The position numbers and the translations under genes are program-made. Of a DNA stretch of 8,109 bases, positions 1-6,974 are shown piece by piece. The notes below the pieces were generated by a model. The model did no database searches and was not told the origin of the DNA. It worked only from the letters and a program-made list of their open reading frames with translations. This stretch comes from Alphaproteobacteria bacterium (GTDB lineage Bacteria; Pseudomonadota; Alphaproteobacteria; BOG-932; Roseiterribacteraceae): contig CAJCJC010000161.1 of the NCBI GenBank assembly GCA_903970575.1, positions 1 through 8,109 of the forward strand, given 5' to 3'. Within the stretch, counting starts at the first letter, position 1. The number at the start of each line of letters is the position of its first letter.

Positions 1-579
1 GCCAGCTTCAACGCCGGAATCGCCGAGCTGGGCAGCAATCGCAATTTCGACGGCAATTATTTCGACGGAACCACCTTTGCGCGCAACGCGTCGTCCCATT
101 GGACCGGCGGCATGGGGAACGCCCATCTTGGGCTGGATTACGAGCAGGCGTTGGGAGACGATTATTACATTCGCCCGTCGATTTCCGGCGATTACTTCAT
201 GCTGTATGAAGGCGCCCACGGCGATCATAATGGCGGTTCGGCGCTCGATCTGAATTATGCCTCCAATTTCGGCAAGCAGGGCTCCGCGACCGGCGCGCTC
301 ACCTTCGGCACGCGCATCGGCGAGGGCTTCATCTGGCGGCCCGAATTGACCGTCGGTTATAAGGACGTGTTCGGCGGCCCGAGCGACACCGTCGCCCAAT
401 TCGTCAGCGGCGGATCGTCCTTCACCCTGACGCCGCCCGATCAAAAGGGCGGCGCGCTCGCCAAGATCGGCGTTCATGGCGGCGACAAATACACCGATAT
501 CGCCTTCGAAGCCGGCGGCGAGGATCGCGGCGACTACAAGGCCCTCTCCGGCCAGCTCGTCGCCCGATTCAATTTCTAA
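1..579 (+). CDS. Autotransporter-type outer-membrane beta-barrel protein, C-terminal part (5' end outside window)
   Basis: The frame is open from the first base and ends at TAA 577-579, giving 192 visible residues; the first ATG (112) is internal, so the gene begins upstream of the window. The residues alternate polar and apolar positions in short strands separated by Gly/Asp/Ser-rich turns, as in outer-membrane barrels. Examples are GALTFGTRIGEGFIWRPEL and the last strand, which ends LSGQLVARFNF. The terminal phenylalanine preceded by alternating hydrophobics fits the C-terminal signal recognised by the barrel-assembly (BAM) machinery. The pattern matches the C-terminal translocator domain of type V autotransporters (Pfam Autotransporter family), with only the last several strands seen. 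The passenger domain, and so the function, lies outside the window. A different large barrel protein is possible. It appears to end its own transcription unit, with a hairpin 20 bases after the stop. Confidence 0.8.
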   Translation, partial: ASFNAGIAELGSNRNFDGNYFDGTTFARNASSHWTGGMGNAHLGLDYEQALGDDYYIRPSISGDYFMLYEGAHGDHNGGSALDLNYASNFGKQGSATGALTFGTRIGEGFIWRPELTVGYKDVFGGPSDTVAQFVSGGSSFTLTPPDQKGGALAKIGVHGGDKYTDIAFEAGGEDRGDYKALSGQLVARFNF

Positions 580-599
580 GCGTAATCGGCATTGAGTGC

Positions 600-634
600 G
601 TAGGGCGGAAAAGCGCGGCGCTTTTTCGCCCTAC
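600..634. terminator. Strong hairpin, probable terminator of the barrel gene
   Basis: Bases 600-616 pair with 618-634 over 17 positions with a single mismatch (a possible G-U pair); the actual loop must open a few inner pairs. The hairpin starts 20 bases after the barrel stop codon. No T-run follows on the plus strand (the next bases are AACAAG), so it is not a textbook intrinsic terminator. It may act with Rho or serve as a 3'-end stabiliser. The arm contains AAAA and TTTTT tracts inside the stem rather than after it. Confidence 0.55.
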
Positions 635-662
635 AACAAGGCGCTCGTCCAAAAACGCGTTA

Positions 663-700
663 TTGACAGACTCCGGTTAAGGCACGACAGGTAGCCTGAC
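663..700 (+). promoter_or_regulatory. Candidate promoter and operator of the regulator-transporter operon
   Basis: A perfect TTGACA (-35 consensus) lies at 663-668. No good -10 box stands 17 bases downstream. Instead an imperfect inverted repeat, GACAGG-TAG-CCTGAC, occupies 686-700, overlapping the place where the -10 box would be. Such a position suits a repressor operator, and an autoregulated NadQ-like gene starts at 742. The half-sites are short and one position in six mismatches, so chance is possible. Transcription start and operator role are inference. Confidence 0.3.
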
Positions 701-741
701 TTGCCGCTCCGACCCTGTGGCGGCGCCCGGAGCAGCGACGC

Positions 742-1728
742 ATGGATCACGATCGTCCCGGCCTGAATAAATCGTCTCCGATCGTCCCGTCTATCGTGAT
801 CGAACTCAGCGCCGTGATCGTCGCGGTGATCGACGAGACCCCACAGGTTCTGACCGTCGCCGCGCCGCGCTCCGCGCTCCGCGCCCTGCCGCTCGGCGCC
901 CTCGACGCCGAGGCTCATCCCACGCTGGAGCGCGGTCTGCGCGCCTGGGTCAGCGAACTGACGGGGTTGAAGCTCGGCTATGTCGAGCAGCTTTACACAT
1001 TCGGCGACCGCGGCCGCGATCCCGCCGTCGAGGCTCCCGGCCAGCGGCTTCTCTCGATCAGCTATCTGGCGCTCACATCCGCCGCCGCCCTCGCCGGGCC
1101 GACCGACGCCGCCTGGCGAGACTGGTACGCCTTCTTCCCCTGGGAGGACTGGCGCGCCGGCCGGCCCCCGATGATCCGGGCCGAGATCGTTCCCACGCTC
1201 GAGGGCTGGGTCGCGTCGGCTCCCGATCATGTCGAACGGGATCGCAGGCGCGACCGCCTGACCATGGCGTTCGGCGGCGCTCGCGTCTCCTGGGACCCGG
1301 AACGCACGCTCGATCGCTATGAATTGCTCTATGAGGCGAACGCGGTGGCGGAAAGCCAACGCTCGATAGGTGGGGCGGATGTCGAGGCTTCCGGCTTCGG
1401 CCAGCCGATGGCCCGCGATCATCGCCGCGTGCTGGCCACCGCCATCTCGCGGCTCCGGGGAAAGCTTACCTATCGCCCGGTGGTGTTCGAATTGATGTCC
1501 GACAGCTTCACGTTGCTGAGGCTGCAGCGAACGGTGGAGACGCTTGCCGGAATCCGCTTGCATAAGCAGAACTTTAGGCGTTTGGTCGAGCGCGGGGGGC
1601 TCGTCGAGCCGACCGGCGCGCGTGAAACGCGGACCGGCGGCCGTCCGGCCGAGCACTTCCGCTTCCGTCGAAAAGTGTTGTCCGAAAGACCGGCTCCCGG
1701 GGTCGGGCTTCCCGAAAGAAAACCCTAA
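742..1728 (+). CDS. nadQ: NadQ-like transcriptional regulator (degenerate Nudix domain + C-terminal winged helix)
   Basis: The 328-residue protein resembles the Nudix-related regulators of NAD metabolism (NrtR/NadQ group; NadQ is the alphaproteobacterial form, known to control NAD synthesis genes such as nadABC). Residues about 18-230 form the Nudix-like part, with the family-typical EQLYTFGDRGRDP at 82-94 followed by LLSISYLAL at 103-111. I find no intact Nudix box (GX5EX7REUXEEXGU), so it is probably a ligand sensor and not an active hydrolase. Residues about 240-313 form the winged helix, with ELMSDSFTLLRLQR (250-263), LHKQNFRRLVE (273-283), GLVEPTG (286-292) and a basic RTGGRP wing (297-302). 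The start at ATG 742 gives a full-length family member, though its ribosome site is weak. The permease gene begins 30 bases downstream, which suggests co-transcription. The family call is from memory of sequence patterns; the effector (NAD or an adenylated derivative) and targets are inferred. Confidence 0.8.
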   Translation: MDHDRPGLNKSSPIVPSIVIELSAVIVAVIDETPQVLTVAAPRSALRALPLGALDAEAHPTLERGLRAWVSELTGLKLGYVEQLYTFGDRGRDPAVEAPGQRLLSISYLALTSAAALAGPTDAAWRDWYAFFPWEDWRAGRPPMIRAEIVPTLEGWVASAPDHVERDRRRDRLTMAFGGARVSWDPERTLDRYELLYEANAVAESQRSIGGADVEASGFGQPMARDHRRVLATAISRLRGKLTYRPVVFELMSDSFTLLRLQRTVETLAGIRLHKQNFRRLVERGGLVEPTGARETRTGGRPAEHFRFRRKVLSERPAPGVGLPERKP

Positions 1729-1758
1729 CGATCGCTCCGCCTGGAGGGAGTCCGTTGC

Positions 1759-3531
1759 ATGCGCTCAATGCTCTGGGGCCTTCCGGTCCGCGGCTGGCAG
1801 GATAGGTTACGTCCCAATTTCTGGGACGTGGTCGCGTTTCCGCTGCTTTTCGGCCTGCTGACGATGATCGTCGTCGGCGCCGGCGGCATGACCAAGCCGT
1901 TCGATCTCGGCGTCCAGCAGGCCATCTCTCTCGATCCGCTCAATCTTCCCTATTATGCTTTGCGCACCGTGCTGCGCATGTTCATCGCGCTTGGCGTATC
2001 CTTCGCCTTCACGCTGATCTACGCGGCGGCGGCGGCGAAAAGCCGGATGGCCGAGAAGATCCTGATTCCGATTCTCGACATCCTGCAATCGATCCCGATC
2101 CTGAGCTTTCTCACCATCACCGTGACCGGCTGGATCGCCCTGTTTCCGGGGAGCCTCTTGGGGCCCGAATGCGCGGCCATCTTCGCGATCTTCACAAGCC
2201 AGGCGTGGAACATGACGTTCAGCCTCTATCAGTCGCTGCGCACCGTGCCGCTCGACCTGCAGGAGGCCGCCCGCATGTATCACGTGGGCCCCTGGGGCCG
2301 GTTCTGGCGGCTTGAACTGCCCCACGCCATGCCGAACCTCATCTGGAACATGATGATGTCGGTCTCGGGCGGATGGTTTTTCGTGGTCGCGTCCGAGGCG
2401 TTCACCGTCGACGGTCATGACATCGCCCTGCCGGGCGTCGGCTCCTATATCGCCGCCGCCATGGCGCAGCGAAACCTGACGGCTGTCGGCTACGCCGTCG
2501 CCATCATGCTGGTCGTGATCCTCGGCTACGATCAGCTTCTCTTTCGCCCGCTCATTTCCTGGTCCCGGAAGTTCCGGTCCGAGATGGAGCCCGGCCTTGA
2601 GTCCGATCGTCCGTGGTTTCTCACCATGCTTCAAAAGGCCGGTTTGGCCCGGGCCTTTCTCATGGGCTTCCGCGCGACCGGTCGGGGCTGGGACCAGACG
2701 GTTGGCAGAACCGCCTATCTCGCTCTCAAGATGGTCGGTTCCGGGTTGTCGACTCCCATGGATCGGCCGCGAAAAACCCCGCGCTGGGTAGAGCGCGGTT
2801 ATAACGCGCTGCTGTCGATAATTGCCCTCTATGTCACCTATCGGCTCGGCGCCGTCGTCGCGAGCCAGTTGGAACTGTCTGAGGTCGAGCGCGTATTCCT
2901 GCTTGGCCTGGTCACCGCCGTGCGCGTTCTGGTCCTGATCGCGCTCGCGACGATCATCTGGGTTCCGATCGGCGTCTGGGTGGGCTTGCGGCCCGCGCTG
3001 ACGGCGCGGGTTCAGCCCATCGTTCAGTTCATGGCGGCCTTTCCGAACAATCTGTTCTTTCCCGTCGCCGTCGTTCTGATTCTGCGGTTTCACGCCAATA
3101 CCGAGATCTGGCTGTCGCCGCTCATGATCCTGGGCACCCAATGGTATATTCTGTTCAACGTCATCGCGGGCGCCGCGTCGCTGCCGCGCGACTTTCAGTA
3201 TGTCGCGCAAAACCTGGGCGTGTCCCGCTGGGTCTGGTGGCGCCGGCTGATCATTCCCGCCATCTTTCCGGCCTACATCACCGGCGCGCTGACGGCGGCC
3301 GGCGGCTCCTGGAACGCGGCGATCGTCTCCGAATGGGTCAAATGGGGCCCGGATACGCTGACCGCGACCGGCATCGGCGCCTATATCCATGTCGCCAGCG
3401 ACCAGGGCGACACCGCCCGCCTGATCCTCGGCACGGCGGTGCTCTGCATCTATGTCATTTTGCTCAACCGGCTGCTGTGGCGCCGGCTTTATAACTATGC
3501 AGCCGAGCGTATGCGGCTCGACGATGTTTGA
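1759..3531 (+). CDS. ABC transporter permease with two fused membrane modules (NitT/TauT-like)
   Basis: This 590-residue inner-membrane protein carries two binding-protein-dependent transport permease modules in one chain, enough for a whole transporter pore. Module 1 spans about residues 22-268 and module 2 about 345-575, joined by a soluble stretch of about 75 residues. Each has about five to six hydrophobic segments. The cytoplasmic coupling loop of module 1 is EAARMYHVGPWGRFWRLELP (169-188). In module 2 the matching loop is YVAQNLGVSRWVWWRRLIIP (481-500). Module 1 keeps EAA but has His175 where Gly is usual; module 2 lacks EAA but keeps Gly487. The closest families import nitrate, sulfonates, taurine or bicarbonate, but the substrate here is unknown. 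The start at 1759 is supported by GGAGG at 1743-1747, with a rather long 11-base spacing. The ATPase gene follows after 36 bases. No periplasmic binding protein is encoded in the window. Confidence 0.9.
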   Translation: MRSMLWGLPVRGWQDRLRPNFWDVVAFPLLFGLLTMIVVGAGGMTKPFDLGVQQAISLDPLNLPYYALRTVLRMFIALGVSFAFTLIYAAAAAKSRMAEKILIPILDILQSIPILSFLTITVTGWIALFPGSLLGPECAAIFAIFTSQAWNMTFSLYQSLRTVPLDLQEAARMYHVGPWGRFWRLELPHAMPNLIWNMMMSVSGGWFFVVASEAFTVDGHDIALPGVGSYIAAAMAQRNLTAVGYAVAIMLVVILGYDQLLFRPLISWSRKFRSEMEPGLESDRPWFLTMLQKAGLARAFLMGFRATGRGWDQTVGRTAYLALKMVGSGLSTPMDRPRKTPRWVERGYNALLSIIALYVTYRLGAVVASQLELSEVERVFLLGLVTAVRVLVLIALATIIWVPIGVWVGLRPALTARVQPIVQFMAAFPNNLFFPVAVVLILRFHANTEIWLSPLMILGTQWYILFNVIAGAASLPRDFQYVAQNLGVSRWVWWRRLIIPAIFPAYITGALTAAGGSWNAAIVSEWVKWGPDTLTATGIGAYIHVASDQGDTARLILGTAVLCIYVILLNRLLWRRLYNYAAERMRLDDV

Positions 3532-3567
3532 TCCTAGCAAACGCCCTAACTGTTTCAGGAGTGCGCC

Positions 3568-4890
3568 ATGACCGACGCCGGCACGCTGATCGAGGTCGAT
3601 CACCTGTTCAAGACCTATCCGGTGGCGGAGAAGGGCGACCGGCTGGTGCTGGACGACCTCAATTTTCGTCTCGCGCCCGGCGAGATCGTCGCCGTGCTGG
3701 GTAAATCCGGCTCGGGCAAGTCCACCTTTCTGCGGATCATCGCCGGCTTGTCGGAGCCGTCCCAGGGCGAGGTCCGCTATCAGGGCAAGCCTGTCACCGG
3801 GCCGGTGCGGGGGGCGGGGATGGTGTTCCAAAGCTTCGCGCTCTTCCCCTGGCTGACGGTTCTGGGGAATGTCGAGCTCGGTCTTGAGGCGTTGAACGTT
3901 CCCCGCGACGAACGCCGCAAGCGCGCCGAGGCGGCGATCGATCTGATCGGCCTCGACGGATTCAAATCCGCCTATCCCAAGGAGCTATCGGGTGGCATGC
4001 GGCAGCGTGTCGGCTTCGCCCGCGCGCTGGTGATCAATCCCGACGTGCTTCTGCTCGACGAGCCCTTCTCGGCGCTCGACGTGCTGACCGCCGAAACCTT
4101 GCGCGGAGACCTGGTGGACCTCTGGCGCGACCGCAAGATACCGACCAAGAGCATCTTGATGGTGTCGCATAATATCGAGGAATCCGTCGAGATGGCTGAC
4201 AGGATTCTGATATTCTCCTCCGATCCGGGACGCATTCGCGCCGAAATCCGCGTGCCGCTGCCCCGCCCTCGGGACTGGAACAGCCCCGGATTCCGCAATA
4301 TCGTCGATCAGGTCTATACGCTGCTCACCACATTGCCGGGCGGCGCGGCCGGCAAACGGGCGAGGGGGGAGCCCGGGGTCGAGGGCCAGGAATTCTCGAT
4401 GCGCATCCCAGACGCGCCGACGCAGCAGCTATCGGCGCTGATCGACACGCTGATGGAAGACCGCTATCGCGGCCGGGCCGACCTTCCGGATTTGGCGGAG
4501 TATCAGAACCTTCAGCTCGACGATCTCTTCGTCCTCCTGGACGGCATGCAGCTTCTGGGCTTCGCCCATGTCGGCGGCGGCGACGTCGAATTGACGCCCG
4601 CGGGCAAGAATTTCTCGAACGCCGAAATGGATCAGCGCAAGAAAATCTTCGGCGAACATCTTCTCGGCAACGTGCCGCTGGCCGCGCATATCCAGAAAAT
4701 CTTGAAGGAACGCCCCAATCACCGGGCGCCGGCGTCCCGGTTCCTGACCGAGCTCGAGGATCACATGAGCGAGGAAGACGCGAACGACACGCTGGAGCGG
4801 ATCATCAACTGGTGCCGCTACGCCGAGCTGTTCGCCTATGATTATGACACGGAGACGTTCCGGCTCGAGGACGATAGCGAGGACGCGTAG
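3568..4890 (+). CDS. ABC transporter ATP-binding protein with C-terminal AAA-associated domain
   Basis: This is the energy-coupling subunit for the adjacent permease, 440 residues against roughly 250-280 for an ordinary NitT/TauT ATPase. Residues 1-255 are the nucleotide-binding domain with every key element: Walker A GKSGSGKST (45-53), Q-loop Gln88 in MVFQSFALFPWLTV, signature LSGGMRQR (140-147), Walker B LLLDEP (161-166, catalytic Glu165), D-loop SALD (168-171) and switch His201. A Gly/Arg/Pro-rich linker (257-275) leads to a mostly helical acidic domain at about 285-425. It resembles the AAA-associated C-terminal domain (Pfam AAA_assoc_C) found on a subset of nitrate/sulfonate-type ATPases, whose role is not established; it may sense a ligand or partner. 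The start at 3568 has AGGAG at 3557-3561, six bases before ATG. It is probably the last gene of the operon, since the next gene is convergent. ATPase activity is near certain from the motifs; the substrate is not known. Confidence 0.93.
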   Translation: MTDAGTLIEVDHLFKTYPVAEKGDRLVLDDLNFRLAPGEIVAVLGKSGSGKSTFLRIIAGLSEPSQGEVRYQGKPVTGPVRGAGMVFQSFALFPWLTVLGNVELGLEALNVPRDERRKRAEAAIDLIGLDGFKSAYPKELSGGMRQRVGFARALVINPDVLLLDEPFSALDVLTAETLRGDLVDLWRDRKIPTKSILMVSHNIEESVEMADRILIFSSDPGRIRAEIRVPLPRPRDWNSPGFRNIVDQVYTLLTTLPGGAAGKRARGEPGVEGQEFSMRIPDAPTQQLSALIDTLMEDRYRGRADLPDLAEYQNLQLDDLFVLLDGMQLLGFAHVGGGDVELTPAGKNFSNAEMDQRKKIFGEHLLGNVPLAAHIQKILKERPNHRAPASRFLTELEDHMSEEDANDTLERIINWCRYAELFAYDYDTETFRLEDDSEDA

Positions 4891-4909
4891 TCCCGCGATC
4901 GGGATACCC
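4891..4909. terminator. Short convergent spacer with small hairpins, possible bidirectional terminator
   Basis: Only 19 bases separate the stop codons of the ATPase gene and the facing transglycosylase gene. They contain TCCCG-CGAT-CGGGA (4891-4904, five-pair stem) and an overlapping alternative, GGG-ATA-CCC (4901-4909). Neither is followed by a T-run on either strand. The stems are short, so termination here is only a suggestion. The two transcripts may instead overlap at their 3' ends. Confidence 0.25.
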
Positions 4910-6616
4910 CTAGTGTCGCGTACCCGGCGCGCCGTCATCCCAGTGATAGACCGGCCAGCGCCCCTCGGCCAGATCGGTCAGGGAATCGGTGTCGCCGCCC
5001 AAGCGCGCGCGATAGATCCAGTAATTGGCGATGACATGCTTGATGTACTCGCGCGCGCCGTCCGCCGGAATGCTTTCCACCGCCAGGAGCGGATCGTCCT
5101 GAACCGCCAGTTTCCGCAGGCGGCTGGGGTTGCCCGAGCCGCCATTATAGGCGATCGCCAAAAGCAGCAGATTGCCGCCGATCGACGGATCGCGCATCAG
5201 GGCCCGAATATAGCGTTGGCCGACATCCAGGTTGGTGGATGGATCGAATAACGATCCCTGCTCGCGCGGGGCCACCGCCGTGGCCGTGTCGGGCATGATC
5301 TGCATCAGGCCGGCGGCGCCCGAGGGGCTCAGCGCGTTGGCGTCGAAGCGCGATTCCTGCCGCGCCACGGCATAGACCAAGGCCGGGTCGACCCGGAAGC
5401 CGCCATGCGGCGCCCAACTCGGAATGGGAAAGCGGCGTTCGATCGTATCTTCCGCCGGCTGAGCGATGAGCTGCGCGAGGCTGGGAGAGAACTGGCCGAG
5501 ATTAGCCGCGTCCGCGACCACGATCAGCGCCTTCAGCATCCTTGGATTGCCCGAGGCGTCGATGCGCTCCAATTCGTCCGCGGCCAAGGCCCGGCGGCCG
5601 ATCTCGAGCAGGGCGATCGCGCGATATCCGGCTGGATTTTCGGAAAGTATATCCAGGTGATCCGTCGTGATGGATGCGGCTGATGTTTTCCGCGCGACGT
5701 CGAGCCCGAGCTTGCGAAGCGCCAGCATGCCGTAGAACGTCGTTGGAAAGCGGCTGGCCGCGCCGAAGAACTTTCTCGCCGCCGCGACGGCGCCGTTGCG
5801 CTCTTCTACCCGTCCAGCCCAGTAGGCGCCGGCCGCGGCCATCCATCCAGAGGCCAAGCGGGACTGAGCCAGCGCGGTGAAATGTCGTTCGGCCTCGTCG
5901 AACCGTCCGAGCCTCCAGGCGGCCAGCCCCGCTATCCACCGGGACGTATAGGCATGCTCGCCAAGAGTTTCGATGGCGTGCGCCGCGTCGGCGAGCGCGC
6001 CCTTGTCGTCGGCCGCGAAAAATCGGGCGAGCGCGCGATCGCCGGCGCTGGTGTGTGGCTCGGTTGGACCGGGCGTCTCGCTATCGGGGATATCGACCTC
6101 GAAATCCTCCACGGGGCGCGGTTGCGGAATGGTCAGGGCGGACTTGGGCGGTTTTAGCGCCACCGCCTTGCGGTAGATGACGTCGGCTTCCGGATAGTCG
6201 CCATAGAGGTCGAGCCACGCGCGTAAATCGGCGAAGCTGGCTTGCGCGTCCGGCGCCAGATAACGCTCCGCCAGCACATGACCGATCAGACGCCGGTCCT
6301 CCACCTTGGCTGACATCGCTTGGGCGCGCTGCCAGTCGCCATGATCGACGGCGTCGAAGACGCTTCGATAATTCTCGATATCGGCATGCTTCAGGCCATA
6401 GCGCATGCCCGCGAACGCATCGGTCAAAGCCGGGCTCATGGCGGAATCCGGCTGCATCGGCGGCAGCGCCGCCAACGGCGCCGCGTCCCGCGCGAGCTCT
6501 CTTTGCGCCAGCAAAACCAGGGGGAGCGTCAGTCCCACAACGAGCGCCGCGCGGGATGCGATGCGCCCAGCCGCGGAGGTCGACGGCGATCCGCGCGTCA
6601 TTGAATGCCTATCCAT
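4910..6616 (-). CDS. slt: Soluble lytic murein transglycosylase (Slt family)
   Basis: This enzyme cleaves the MurNAc-GlcNAc bond of peptidoglycan, forming 1,6-anhydroMurNAc ends, and should act in the periplasm. The chosen start (6616) gives 568 residues. It has a ribosome site, AGAGGGG, five bases upstream, whereas the frame stays open to an ATG at 6694 that would add 26 non-signal-like residues. Residues about 19-37 are hydrophobic and serve as a signal peptide or anchor after a long basic, Ser-rich leader. Residues about 60-395 are Ala/Leu-rich helical repeats like the superhelical U/L domain of Slt70, with a Pro/acidic linker near 160-192. The C-terminal SLT domain has the catalytic glutamate in ARQESRF (Glu421), then SPSGAAGLMQIMP (430-442), the AYNGGSGNP motif (489-497), and a YIKHVIANYWIYR tail near 524-536. 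All core family motifs are intact, so it is expected to be active. It is transcribed alone, facing the ABC operon. Confidence 0.93.
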   Translation of the reverse strand: MDRHSMTRGSPSTSAAGRIASRAALVVGLTLPLVLLAQRELARDAAPLAALPPMQPDSAMSPALTDAFAGMRYGLKHADIENYRSVFDAVDHGDWQRAQAMSAKVEDRRLIGHVLAERYLAPDAQASFADLRAWLDLYGDYPEADVIYRKAVALKPPKSALTIPQPRPVEDFEVDIPDSETPGPTEPHTSAGDRALARFFAADDKGALADAAHAIETLGEHAYTSRWIAGLAAWRLGRFDEAERHFTALAQSRLASGWMAAAGAYWAGRVEERNGAVAAARKFFGAASRFPTTFYGMLALRKLGLDVARKTSAASITTDHLDILSENPAGYRAIALLEIGRRALAADELERIDASGNPRMLKALIVVADAANLGQFSPSLAQLIAQPAEDTIERRFPIPSWAPHGGFRVDPALVYAVARQESRFDANALSPSGAAGLMQIMPDTATAVAPREQGSLFDPSTNLDVGQRYIRALMRDPSIGGNLLLLAIAYNGGSGNPSRLRKLAVQDDPLLAVESIPADGAREYIKHVIANYWIYRARLGGDTDSLTDLAEGRWPVYHWDDGAPGTRH

Positions 6617-6716
6617 AAATTCCCCTCTAAACCATCTCGGCGGATATCGCAATGCAGGAAAATCCCCTCCCAGCGTAAAAAATTCGTAAACCAATGTTAA
6701 TTTTGGAAAGTTCTTG

Positions 6717-6747
6717 AGTATCGAGGATATACTTAAAATAATATCAA
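6717..6747 (-). promoter_or_regulatory. Weak candidate promoter of the transglycosylase gene
   Basis: Read on the minus strand, TTGATA (6742-6747) is followed after 19 bases by GATACT (6717-6722), four of six matches to a -10 box. It lies about 100 bases before the chosen start codon, within AT-rich DNA. The spacing is longer than ideal and other pairs could be chosen, so this is a suggestion only. Confidence 0.22.
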
Positions 6748-6768
6748 TAGGTCGGTATTATGTGCTCA

Positions 6769-6795
6769 TTGAGGTATAAAAATAACTGTTATAAT
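6769..6795 (+). promoter_or_regulatory. Sigma70-like promoter motif pointing away from any visible plus-strand gene
   Basis: TTGAGG (6769-6774) and a perfect TATAAT (6790-6795) stand 15 bases apart on the plus strand. The -10 box is the best in the window, although the spacing is short. No plus-strand gene follows for about 970 bases; a transcript would run antisense to the 3' end of the transferase gene. It may drive a small RNA, or be a chance product of AT-rich DNA. Confidence 0.3.
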
Positions 6796-6974
6796 GGCCG
6801 GTATTTCTAGCGCCGCATCACACCAACTGCTTAAACCTAAGCGATTGTAAAAACAGCGGATTTCACGGTGGGGGCGCGACGCGGCGAACGAAGTTCCGTC
6901 AAGCCGCGGGCGCTTGCTCCGGCGGCGGGTTGGGCGTTCGGAAAATGAGGCTGTTCGGGCGTGTCGCCGGCCGC

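Larger units (their letters stand above)
6617..6974. other. Intergenic region with AT-rich core, no convincing gene
   Basis: These 358 bases separate the transglycosylase and transferase genes, both on the minus strand. The segment 6671-6810 is 43 G/C of 140 by hand count (about 31%), far below the flanking coding DNA; 6860-6974 returns to high GC. It holds the ribosome site of the transglycosylase gene, weak promoter-like boxes on both strands, and a near-repeat (GGTCGGTATT at 6750-6759, GGCCGGTATT at 6796-6805). It also has a long-armed hairpin with GCGGC (6881-6885) pairing GCCGC (6903-6907) and an inner GAAC/GTTC stem. The reading frame that runs minus-strand through 6766-7458 is a shadow of the transferase gene, not a gene. 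The only short frame I looked at closely, an 18-residue one at 6794-6850 (plus strand), has no ribosome site. Confidence 0.6.

Noticed and set aside
631..1656. A 341-codon open frame on the minus strand, antisense to the nadQ-like gene
   Set aside because: The plus-strand frame has clear regulator motifs (YTFGDRGRDP, LHKQNFRRLVE); the minus-strand frame has none and is low-complexity Arg/Gly/Ala sequence.
742..1728. Reading the nadQ-like protein as an active Nudix hydrolase
   Set aside because: I find no Nudix box (no REUXEEXGU-like stretch), and the C-terminal winged helix and basic wing point to a regulator.
1807..3831. A 674-codon open frame on the minus strand, antisense to the permease gene
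   Set aside because: Its product is full of Arg, Gly, Asp, His and Gln with no hydrophobic core or recognisable motif, and it mirrors the permease codons. It is the usual antisense shadow in high-GC DNA.
6794..6850. An 18-codon plus-strand frame starting with ATG inside the TATAAT motif
   Set aside because: The ATG overlaps the -10 box and has no ribosome site, so it would not be translated from that promoter; length is within chance.
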